Assembly (NCBI GenBank): GCA_900551385.1
Contig: URVS01000102.1
Coordinates: 1-5,701, forward strand
Reading direction: 5' to 3'
DNA: 5,701 bases
Source: an uncultured Mollicutes bacterium
GTDB taxonomy: Bacteria; Bacillota_I; Bacilli_A; RFN20; CAG-449
Part shown: positions 1 through 5,459 of the stretch, in pieces
Layout: each line of letters begins with the position of its first letter
Numbering within the stretch: position 1 is the first letter of the stretch
Translations under genes and position numbers: made by a program
Notes under the pieces: generated by a model
Databases searched by the model: none
The model's input: the letters and a program-made list of their open reading frames with translations, nothing else
What the model was told of the DNA's origin: nothing

Positions 1-209
1 TCAAAAGCATAATCTAATTCATTTAATAAATCTCTATTTTCTTGTGTATCATTATTGTTATCTTCTATATCTATAACTAACCCACTAATCATTGATGATA
101 AAATTTCTAACATTTCATCAAAATTATTTAATGATATTTCATTATTTCCTAATTTTAATAATAAATATTTCTTTATAACATTAATTGTTCTATTTGATAA
201 CTTTTTCAT
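1..209 (-). CDS. Hypothetical small protein, N-terminal part (runs off left edge)
   Basis: Reading leftward from an ATG at 209, 69 codons stay open to the edge of the window, so the C-terminus is missing. The start is supported by a Shine-Dalgarno AAAGGA at 222-217, seven bases before the ATG, and by a TATAAT at 236-231. The visible protein begins MKKLSNRTINVIKKYLLLKL. It then becomes acidic and Asn/Asp-rich around residues 23-66 (for example VIDIEDNNNDTQENRDLL), probably largely helical. I see no signal peptide, membrane segment, metal-binding motif or helix-turn-helix. The basic N-terminus followed by an acidic stretch suggests a small soluble protein, but no family is recognised and no function is proposed. 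It lies 64 bases beyond the stop of the membrane-protein gene on the same strand and seems to have its own promoter. Confidence 0.6.
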   Translation of the reverse strand, partial: MKKLSNRTINVIKKYLLLKLGNNEISLNNFDEMLEILSSMISGLVIDIEDNNNDTQENRDLLNELDYAF

Positions 210-230
210 ATTTTTTTCCTTTATATTTTA

Positions 231-236
231 ATTATA
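231..236 (-). promoter_or_regulatory. Candidate -10 box for the left-edge small gene
   Basis: A perfect TATAAT on the minus strand lies 22 bases before the ATG at 209. Transcription would begin near 225, giving a very short leader that still holds the AAAGGA ribosome site. No good -35 hexamer is visible at 16-18 bases, and TATAAT arises easily in such A/T-rich DNA, so this is tentative. Confidence 0.35.
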
Positions 237-267
237 ACTAATTTAACCTAAATTAATATAATTAGCT
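236..267 (-). repeat. Imperfect inverted repeat between two minus-strand genes
   Basis: AACTAATT (236-243) faces AATTAGCT (260-267). As minus-strand RNA they pair over eight positions with one G-U wobble. No U-run follows, so it is not a canonical terminator. It adjoins the -10 box at 231-236 and could be an operator for the downstream small gene, a weak transcript end for the CmpB-like gene, or chance in A/T-rich sequence. Confidence 0.25.
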
Positions 268-273
268 ACTTTA

Positions 274-930
274 TTATTTAAATATTAAATTAGGATATTT
301 CTTTTTCATATAATCATTATTAAACAAATAATCTATCCATTTATAAAAATCATTATCTAGATTATCTCCATGCATTCTTTGAGAATATCTTAATAAACTA
401 ATAAAAGATAAAATCCAGTCTAGACAAATATAACTTAATAATATTATTGCAATTATTAAATAAATTTTATGAGGTAATTTATGAATCAATTTAAGAAAAA
501 ATGGTAATAATATTACACATATTGTTCCCATTAACCCCCATAATAAACTAATAGGAATTGTAGTTCTACCATTGATATTCATAAATAAATGACTATAATC
601 CCAACTAGATATTCTAAAAATATATTCTTCTATAATAGAAGCAAAATATTCAAAAAAACCACCTAAAAATGCCGCTAATAAAAACATAATAAATATATTA
701 TTAACCTTATATAAACAAAAACTAAATAATGTTAATCCAAAAGCATATACAACATTAAAAGGGCTTATTACTGAAGCTGATGAATCAACATATTCTCCTT
801 TAATAATAAAAAATAACATTGTTTCATATATGTTACCTATCAACCCGCCTAAAGCATAAATAAATATTAAATCTAATTTATTTAAATTAATTTGTTTTCT
901 TTGCAATCTTAAATAACTAAAAATCTTCAT
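274..930 (-). CDS. CmpB-family multi-pass membrane protein ('putative ABC transporter permease')
   Basis: A 218-residue integral membrane protein. It has a basic N-terminus (residues 1-19) and about five hydrophobic segments, near 20-42, 53-74, 77-100, 122-147 and 155-180, then a charged C-terminal tail. Several patterns match my knowledge of the CmpB family (PF06541, COG4905): a Glu in the first helix (GNIYET, E36), ISPFNVVYAFG at 55-65, GGFFEYFAS at 90-98, WDYSHLFMNINGR at 110-122 and SLLWGLMG at 128-135. The family is common in low-G+C Gram-positives. Its 'ABC permease' label is historical: no ATPase or substrate-binding gene lies nearby, and the activity is unknown. The start is the only ATG giving the whole first helix, yet no Shine-Dalgarno precedes it; the bases before it read ACTAAAAAT. 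It lies 75 bases downstream of the CarD-family gene on the same strand and may be co-transcribed with it or use the TATAAT at 967-962. Confidence 0.8.
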   Translation of the reverse strand: MKIFSYLRLQRKQINLNKLDLIFIYALGGLIGNIYETMLFFIIKGEYVDSSASVISPFNVVYAFGLTLFSFCLYKVNNIFIMFLLAAFLGGFFEYFASIIEEYIFRISSWDYSHLFMNINGRTTIPISLLWGLMGTICVILLPFFLKLIHKLPHKIYLIIAIILLSYICLDWILSFISLLRYSQRMHGDNLDNDFYKWIDYLFNNDYMKKKYPNLIFK

Positions 931-961
931 ATTTTTAGTATTTATAAATATGTATATTTTT

Positions 962-967
962 ATTATA
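962..967 (-). promoter_or_regulatory. Candidate -10 box before the CmpB-like gene
   Basis: TATAAT on the minus strand lies 31 bases before the ATG at 930, within the 75-base gap after the CarD-family gene. It would give a leader of about 25 bases. No recognisable -35 element stands at the expected distance, so read-through from the upstream gene is an equal alternative. Confidence 0.3.
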
Positions 968-1005
968 AAATAATCATAAATGTAAGTTAGTTATCTATTT
1001 TTAAT

Positions 1006-1500
1006 TTAATTAACTTTTTCTGCAATAAATCTTTCAATAGATTCAAAAGGCATATTTAAAGCAATTGCAAATTCTTGGCAAATACCTTCTTTTAATTTAT
1101 CAAGAAATTCTTTATCTAGCATAGATAAAGTATGTTTAGATAATTTTAATTCTTCATTACGATTAACTAATGTTTTAATTAATTGGCATATTTTATTAAC
1201 ATCACCAGTTCTATACATTTCTTCAAATTTTAATCTTCTTATTTTTTGATCAGAATACCATACACTTTCAAGTAAAGGAATATTATCTATTACTTTAAGT
1301 ACTTCTTCTTTTTTCATTACTGGTCTAATTAAGTTTTTGTTATCTTCTGGAATAAATATTTTTGATTGATCAGTTTCTTTAGCAAAATATGGTTTTAAAA
1401 TTAGATATGTTTTTGGTCCAATTCCAAAGTCTTTTATTTCTTTATCTATAATTTTACACACCCCAGAATCTTTTGTTACAACAATATCTCCAACGTTCAT
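1006..1500 (-). CDS. CarD-family transcriptional regulator
   Basis: A 164-residue soluble protein of the CarD/CdnL family (PF02559), which binds the RNA polymerase beta subunit and stabilises open promoter complexes. Residues 1-60 form the Tudor-like RNAP-interaction domain shared with the transcription-repair factor Mfd. Its signatures are GDIVVTKDSGVCKI (4-17), YLILKPYF (32-39) and IPEDNKNLIRPVM (50-62). Residues 64-164 are the helical DNA-contacting domain, with W81, R88/R89, the strongly family-like TGDVNKICQLIKTL (98-111) and a closing QEFAIALNM helix (142-150). The length is typical and no Mfd helicase part is present, so this is a stand-alone CarD. The ATG is preceded by GGTG at a rather short four-base spacing, with an extended -10 promoter farther upstream. 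It probably acts globally on transcription initiation, so the neighbouring genes say little about its role. Confidence 0.9.
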   Translation of the reverse strand: MNVGDIVVTKDSGVCKIIDKEIKDFGIGPKTYLILKPYFAKETDQSKIFIPEDNKNLIRPVMKKEEVLKVIDNIPLLESVWYSDQKIRRLKFEEMYRTGDVNKICQLIKTLVNRNEELKLSKHTLSMLDKEFLDKLKEGICQEFAIALNMPFESIERFIAEKVN

Positions 1501-1575
1501 TTTTCACCATTGCATGACAAAAATATAATTTTTACCCAATTAATTTTTCTATGCTAAAACCTTTCTTATAGCCTA

Positions 1576-1584
1576 ATTATAGCA
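1576..1584 (-). promoter_or_regulatory. Extended -10 promoter (TGCTATAAT) of the CarD-family gene
   Basis: On the minus strand the bases from 1584 to 1576 read TGCTATAAT, a perfect extended -10 element (TGnTATAAT). Transcription would start near 1569, leaving a leader of about 69 bases before the ATG at 1500. The -35 region is only A/T-rich, as is normal when an extended -10 is present. This is the clearest promoter in the window and lies in the gap between the LysR remnant and the CarD-family gene. Confidence 0.65.
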
Positions 1585-1617
1585 CTTTTTTTAATAAATT
1601 TCTAATCAAAAAAATTT

Positions 1618-1981
1618 TTAATCTAAACATTCTAAAAATAGTTTTGCAGCATGTGAAAGATTATGATCTTTTAAATAATATATTTTTCTAATATATAATT
1701 TATTTATTGGTAAGCTATATACTGGAATAAAAATATTTATTTTTTCTTTTTCAGGCATTGGAGCAATTACAAATGTCTTCATTAATCTACCCATTTCTAA
1801 GCTAGATATAGTAGATGTAGTAACAACAGGAACTTCTACATTAATATTATTTTCTTTAAAATAATTTTGTAAATAAGTATCATATACTCTTGGATAGATT
1901 ACTTTATCATTATTTAATGTTCTATATTCATATAATTTTTTTACTTAATTTCTATCAAATATATGTATATTTATAATACAT
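1618..1981 (-). pseudogene. Degraded LysR-family regulator (internal deletion, frameshift, stop)
   Basis: Reading leftward, an ATG at 1981 with Shine-Dalgarno AAAGGA (1992-1987) opens MYYKYTYI, which resembles the first residues of a LysR regulator, then meets TGA at 1957-1955. In a different frame, 108 codons from 1944 to 1621 remain open behind a TAA at 1947-1945. They encode what looks like the C-terminal half of a LysR effector-binding domain: YPRVYDTYLQNYF, then VVTTSTISSLEMGRLMKTFV, then the typical ending LKDHNLSHAAKLFLECLD. Compared with the usual length near 295 residues, roughly 180 codons are missing, including the whole winged-helix DNA-binding domain and the hinge. The remnant therefore cannot act as a regulator. 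It is divergent from the permease operon, the normal place for a LysR gene that controls its neighbour. The C-terminal match is fairly secure; linking the eight-codon start to it is inference. Confidence 0.7.
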
Positions 1982-1996
1982 TGCTTTCCTTTGGAT

Positions 1997-2017
1997 AAAA
2001 TAAATTTGTATTATTTT
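1997..2017. promoter_or_regulatory. Candidate LysR-box inverted repeat (AAAATAA-N7-TTATTTT)
   Basis: A perfect seven-base inverted repeat with a seven-base spacer: AAAATAA at 1997-2003, ATTTGTA, TTATTTT at 2011-2017. Its core is ATAA-N7-TTAT and satisfies the T-N11-A rule of LysR sites (T2001, A2013). It sits between the divergent LysR remnant and the permease gene and overlaps the proposed -35 of the latter. Background A/T content makes a chance match plausible, so position is the main support. Confidence 0.4.
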
Positions 2018-2033
2018 TTATTGTAAATAATAT
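2006..2033 (+). promoter_or_regulatory. Candidate promoter of the permease-dehydrogenase operon
   Basis: TTGTAT (2006-2011) could be the -35 and TAATAT (2028-2033) the -10, with a 16-base spacer. Transcription would then start near 2040. An alternative -10 is TAAAAT at 2038-2043, with only a poor -35. Both leave room for the ribosome site at 2055-2061. The sequence is so A/T-rich that the exact choice is uncertain, but a promoter must lie between 1982 and 2050. Confidence 0.4.
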
Positions 2034-2050
2034 TGATTAAAATTTATCAA
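2033..2050. promoter_or_regulatory. Candidate operator palindrome TTGAT-N8-ATCAA
   Basis: TTGAT (2033-2037) and ATCAA (2046-2050) form a perfect five-base inverted repeat; 14 of 18 positions across the element are self-complementary. It lies over the likely transcription start of the permease operon, directly before the ribosome site, where a repressor or a LysR protein would bind. It contains two G-C pairs and so is less likely to be random than the pure A/T repeats nearby. Confidence 0.35.
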
Positions 2051-2067
2051 TTACAAGGAGGATTTAT

Positions 2068-3162
2068 ATGTCAATATTTCTAGCTAACTCCATTGGTGAT
2101 AATGTTGTCTCTGCATTGACATCAATGAATTTATGGACTGCAATTTGTAAGTCTATATTTATTATCCTTTTAGGTTTCTTTCTTGCTAAAAAGGGTATTT
2201 TTAAAGAAGGTACAGGTAAAACACTTACTAAAGTTGTTATGATAGTTGCTTTACCATGTTTAGCATTTACTTCTTTTATGTCTAATATAACCCAAGAAAC
2301 TTTTACTTCTGCAATTTTTGCGTTTGTTTGGGGTTTTATTATTTACATTTTATTCATGTTACTTGCTAAATTATTATTTATATGGGAAAAAGACCCTACT
2401 AAAAGAATAGTTATGGAAATATTATTTACTTTCGGTTCTACTACATTCTTTGGTCAACCTTTAATTAGTGCTGTTTTTCCTAATGCATTTAATGATTCAA
2501 ATATGTTCAACGTTGCTTATAGGGTATTTTTATATTCTTATGCTTATATTGCAATAAGTGGTGATAAATTTGAAAAAAGTAGTATTGGACCAACTTTAAA
2601 AAAGATTTTTTTAAATCCAATTATTATTGCTACAGGTTTAGGATTTGTTTTATGGGCATTACAATTAATTCCAGGATCTTATGATGAATCTTCTTGGTGG
2701 ACTATTAAAATGTCTAATACTGTTGCTTCTTTCTGGAGAATTGATGTTTCTGCTCCATGGTTATTCCAAACAATGAAAACATTAGGTTCTTTAGCTTCTC
2801 CATTAGTATGGTTAGCTATTGGTTGTACTTTAGCTAAAATTTCCTTTAAAGAAGCTGCAAGTGATAAAAAAGCATGGATTTATTGTGGTATTAAATTAAT
2901 TGCAGGACCAGTTATTAACTTATTACTTTTATTATTAATTAACGCTACTATGATTAAAGTTACATTTAATGTTGTCGCAGCTACTACATTAATGTGGGCA
3001 GTTCCACCTGCAACAGTTGCAGTAAGTTATTGTATTAATGCTGATAAAGAAGCCACATTTGCTTCAAACTGCTCATTACTTGGTACACTTACATCTGTTG
3101 TATTTATTCCTGTTTATATGATTATATTAACTTTATTACAAAATGCTGCAATATTTGGATAG
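2068..3162 (+). CDS. AEC-family carboxylate permease (malate permease-like)
   Basis: A 364-residue membrane protein of the AEC (auxin efflux carrier, PF03547) family, whose bacterial members include the MleP malate permeases. About ten hydrophobic segments lie near residues 22-41, 53-71, 80-103, 112-137, 147-163, 180-200, 232-256, 269-290, 298-321 and 331-357. Family features include the broken helix with VALPCLAF (60-67), FFGQPLISAVFP in the first half (127-138), ASPLVWLAIGCTLAK (243-257) before the fifth hydrophilic turn from the end, and the paired C-terminal AVPPATVAVSYCINADKE (311-328) with SLLGTLTSVVFIPV (336-349). The ATG has an ideal site, AAGGAGG at 2055-2061, six bases upstream. Its stop TAG overlaps the ribosome site of the dehydrogenase gene, so the two are one operon. 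The likely substrate is malate, lactate or another 2-hydroxy- or 2-oxo-carboxylate. Family assignment is strong; the substrate is inferred from the partner. Confidence 0.87.
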   Translation: MSIFLANSIGDNVVSALTSMNLWTAICKSIFIILLGFFLAKKGIFKEGTGKTLTKVVMIVALPCLAFTSFMSNITQETFTSAIFAFVWGFIIYILFMLLAKLLFIWEKDPTKRIVMEILFTFGSTTFFGQPLISAVFPNAFNDSNMFNVAYRVFLYSYAYIAISGDKFEKSSIGPTLKKIFLNPIIIATGLGFVLWALQLIPGSYDESSWWTIKMSNTVASFWRIDVSAPWLFQTMKTLGSLASPLVWLAIGCTLAKISFKEAASDKKAWIYCGIKLIAGPVINLLLLLLINATMIKVTFNVVAATTLMWAVPPATVAVSYCINADKEATFASNCSLLGTLTSVVFIPVYMIILTLLQNAAIFG

Positions 3163-3171
3163 GAGGTTCTT

Positions 3172-4176
3172 ATGAAAAAAAGTATTGTTTGTTATGGTGT
3201 TAGAGATTATGAAATCCCAACATTTGAAAAATTAGGAAAAGAATATGATTATAATTTAATTTTAAAATCACCTTTTTTAACTAATGATAATGTTGAAGAT
3301 GCTTTCAATAATGAAATAGTTATGGTTAGAGGTAATTGTTTCTTAAATAAAGATTCTTTAACTAAATTAAAAGAACATGGTTTAAAATATTTATTAACTA
3401 GAACTGCTGGATATAACCATATTGATATTCAAGCTTGTAAAGAATTAGGTATAGAAGTAGCGTTTGTTCCTGGTTATTCACCTAACGCAATTAGTGAACT
3501 TGCTTTAACTTTATCATTAATGCTTCTTAGACACACTGCTTATACTACTAATTTAACCCATCAAGGTGATTTCAGAGTAACAAGTACAATGTTTTCAAGA
3601 GAAATTCGTGAATGTACAGTTGGTATCTTAGGCTGTGGTAGAATTGGTTTAACAACTGCTAAATTATTTAAAGGTTTAGGTGCTAAAGTAGTAGGTTATG
3701 ATGTATATCAATCTGAAGCAGCTAAACAAGTAGTAGAATTCTTACCATTAGATGAATTTTTAAAACAAAGTGATATTATTTCATGTCACATGCCTTATAT
3801 CAAAGGACAAAATGAAAACTTCATTAATGAAGAATTTATATCTAAAATGAAAGATCATGCTATTTTAGTAAATACCGCTAGAGGAGAAGTTCTTGATTTA
3901 GAAGTTGCTGTTAATGCTATTGAAAATAATAAACTTGATGGATTAGCAATTGATGTTATTGCTAATGAAAAATCATTATTCTTTAAGAATTTTGAAAATG
4001 GTAAAATGGACACTCCATTACATCAAAAACTAATTGATTTATATCCTAGAATATTAATAACTCCTCATGTTGCTTCATCAACTGATAAAGCATTAAATGA
4101 TATGATTGAAGTTTCTTTACAAAATATGGATGAATATCTCAATACAGGTAAATGTAAAAATTCATTAATCAAATAA
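3172..4176 (+). CDS. NAD-dependent D-2-hydroxyacid dehydrogenase (D-lactate dehydrogenase type)
   Basis: A 334-residue cytoplasmic enzyme that interconverts 2-oxo acids and D-2-hydroxy acids with NAD(H). The substrate domain contains the RTAGYNHID motif (77-85) and VPGYSPNAISE (99-109). The Rossmann domain starts at GILGCGRIG (151-159; G154, G156, G159), with acidic D177 in GYDVY indicating NAD rather than NADP. The catalytic set is present by position: R237 in NTARGE, E266 in DVIANEKSLFF and H299 in TPHVASS. The spacings agree with Arg235/Glu264/His296 of the Lactobacillus enzyme. DVIANEKSLFF also resembles the matching region of fermentative LdhA. Length is normal. The start has AGGAGG at 3161-3166, five bases before the ATG, overlapping the permease stop. 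Substrate could be pyruvate, oxaloacetate or a branched 2-oxo acid such as 2-oxoisocaproate. A VanH role is unlikely because no VanA or VanX partner follows. A terminator ends the operon here. Confidence 0.92.
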   Translation: MKKSIVCYGVRDYEIPTFEKLGKEYDYNLILKSPFLTNDNVEDAFNNEIVMVRGNCFLNKDSLTKLKEHGLKYLLTRTAGYNHIDIQACKELGIEVAFVPGYSPNAISELALTLSLMLLRHTAYTTNLTHQGDFRVTSTMFSREIRECTVGILGCGRIGLTTAKLFKGLGAKVVGYDVYQSEAAKQVVEFLPLDEFLKQSDIISCHMPYIKGQNENFINEEFISKMKDHAILVNTARGEVLDLEVAVNAIENNKLDGLAIDVIANEKSLFFKNFENGKMDTPLHQKLIDLYPRILITPHVASSTDKALNDMIEVSLQNMDEYLNTGKCKNSLIK

Positions 4177-4193
4177 TATATTTTAGTATTAAT

Positions 4194-4228
4194 AAAAAGA
4201 GTTAAGTTCAAAATTTAGCTCTTTTTTT
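4194..4228 (+). terminator. Rho-independent terminator of the permease-dehydrogenase operon, possibly bidirectional
   Basis: AAAAAGAGTTAA (4194-4205) pairs with TTAGCTCTTTTT (4215-4226) over twelve positions including one G-U wobble, around a nine-base loop, followed by a T-run to 4228. It begins 18 bases after the dehydrogenase stop. On the minus strand the same hairpin also ends in five T residues, so it could stop transcripts arriving from the convergent hipA gene. Confidence 0.8.
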
Positions 4229-4243
4229 AGTAAAAAATTTATC

Positions 4244-4304
4244 ATGCCGAAAATTTCAATTTTTAAAGTTACAAATATGCCAAAAATTTCAATTTTTAAA
4301 ATTA
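4244..4304. repeat. Two direct copies of a 28-base repeat
   Basis: Copies lie at 4244-4271 and 4277-4304, a period of 33 bases. Both begin ATGCC and differ at two positions of 28 (G4249/A4282 and G4268/A4301). Each contains a small inverted repeat, AAAATT-TC-AATTTT. They lie between two convergent genes, downstream of the terminator. No third copy is seen. The function is unknown; replication slippage or a family of intergenic elements are the simple explanations. Confidence 0.7.
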
Positions 4305-4361
4305 TTAATATATTAAATTTGGGATTTTTTGATAAATATAAATTTTAAAATTTTTGTAAAA

Positions 4362-5459
4362 TTATATATTTTCTTGTTTTATTATATTTTGAATTTCATC
4401 AATGATTTTATTACATATATCTAATGATAAATTAAATTGTTGTGCTAAAGCTAACATATCTTTTTTATTAGGATTACCATTTCCATTAACTGTCATTTCA
4501 TGTTCTAATTTATTAGGCGTTGATGTCAAATCATAAGCTGGAGATAATTTATATCCTTTTAATTCTTCACTATACAAGAAAGAAAAATTTTTTCCATGAT
4601 CATCAAGATTTTTATAAAATACATTAAAACACATTCTTCTAAATACTTCATACATATCATTCTTATCAACACATATATTTTTAGTTACTTGAAATAAATG
4701 ATAATAATCCAAATTTGGAATTCTATGTGTTGTTTCTAGTAATGCACATAAAGATACCATATGAATCCTTTTATTATCTTTTCTATCAAATCTTTTTGCA
4801 CCAAAATAACCAGTACAAATTTTAGATTTAAATAAATAATAATCATTAACATTAATTCCACATTTTTTAGCTATCATATTTGCTTTATATTCTTTTTCAC
4901 CAGCATTTTTAGCATCTAAATAACATGGAAACTTAACTATCCATTCTTCATTATTAATATTTATATGTACTTTAGGTCTTGCACCTCCACTAGAGCCACC
5001 TAAATTAAAAATTTTATCAAGATCATAATTATCATTTTTATTATTTAATATTTTTTCACATTCTTTTGAAATAACATCTAAATCATATTTTTCATTTATA
5101 TTTTCAGTATTTTTACATGGCTCATAATATAATCCGCCTAATCCACTTCTTGATAAAAATGTCAATTTTTCAAGAGGATTCAATTTATCATAATTTAAAC
5201 CATTTTTTAATAGCATTCTTCTAAGCAATAATTCTCCCCAGCCATCTGGTAAACTATCTTGAAATACACCATATAAACCATCAAATATTTGTTTTTGATT
5301 AATATATATTTTATTTGTTAATGGCAAAGAAAAAGGCGAAATAGAAAAGCCTGATTCAATCCATTCTTCATCATATTGAAATGCTATTTTATTATCTTCC
5401 ATTTCAATAAGATACCCCACTATTTTATTATTATATTTAACAATAACTTTTTGTATCAT
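4362..5459 (-). CDS. hipA: HipA-family serine/threonine kinase toxin
   Basis: A 365-residue cytoplasmic kinase of the HipA family, the toxin of a type II toxin-antitoxin pair; E. coli HipA halts translation by phosphorylating glutamyl-tRNA synthetase. The N-terminal subdomain holds VFQDSLPDGWGE (65-76) and SRSGLGGLYYEP (103-114). The glycine-rich GGSSGGARPK (154-163) corresponds to the loop with the autophosphorylated serine; here S156 or S157. WIVKFP (173-178) gives ATP-binding K176. GAKRFDR is at 220-226. The catalytic loop NLDDHGKNFS (284-293) gives D286 and N291, and SPAYDLTST (306-314) gives metal-binding D310. All key residues are present, so the kinase looks active. It is shorter than E. 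coli HipA (about 440) but within the range of Firmicute members. Its ATG overlaps the antitoxin stop (ATGA), with AAAGGA at 5474-5469. The target protein cannot be deduced. Confidence 0.93.
   Translation of the reverse strand: MIQKVIVKYNNKIVGYLIEMEDNKIAFQYDEEWIESGFSISPFSLPLTNKIYINQKQIFDGLYGVFQDSLPDGWGELLLRRMLLKNGLNYDKLNPLEKLTFLSRSGLGGLYYEPCKNTENINEKYDLDVISKECEKILNNKNDNYDLDKIFNLGGSSGGARPKVHININNEEWIVKFPCYLDAKNAGEKEYKANMIAKKCGINVNDYYLFKSKICTGYFGAKRFDRKDNKRIHMVSLCALLETTHRIPNLDYYHLFQVTKNICVDKNDMYEVFRRMCFNVFYKNLDDHGKNFSFLYSEELKGYKLSPAYDLTSTPNKLEHEMTVNGNGNPNKKDMLALAQQFNLSLDICNKIIDEIQNIIKQENI

Noticed and set aside
274..930. True ABC transporter permease
   Set aside because: No ATPase or binding-protein gene lies nearby, and the protein fits the CmpB family, for which the ABC label is only inherited annotation.
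1501..1575. Riboswitch or structured leader ahead of the CarD-family gene
   Set aside because: The leader is only about 69 bases, A/T-rich, with just a weak GCTA/TAGC hairpin and no recognised conserved core.
1621..1944. Intact small 108-residue protein gene
   Set aside because: It follows a stop with no start codon before the middle of the frame, and its ending matches the C-terminus of LysR regulators, so a remnant is the better reading.
3172..4176. VanH-type dehydrogenase of a glycopeptide resistance cluster
   Set aside because: The enzyme family is the same, but no ligase or dipeptidase partner follows; the operon ends in a terminator and its partner is a permease.
4244..4304. Possible minimal CRISPR array (two similar 28-base repeats)
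   Set aside because: The spacer would be only five bases, there are just two A/T-rich repeats, and no cas gene is present.
4340..4353. Perfect 14-base palindrome AAATTTTAAAATTT as a hipA terminator
   Set aside because: It is pure A/T with no loop and no following T-run on the minus strand, so it would form no stable terminator hairpin.
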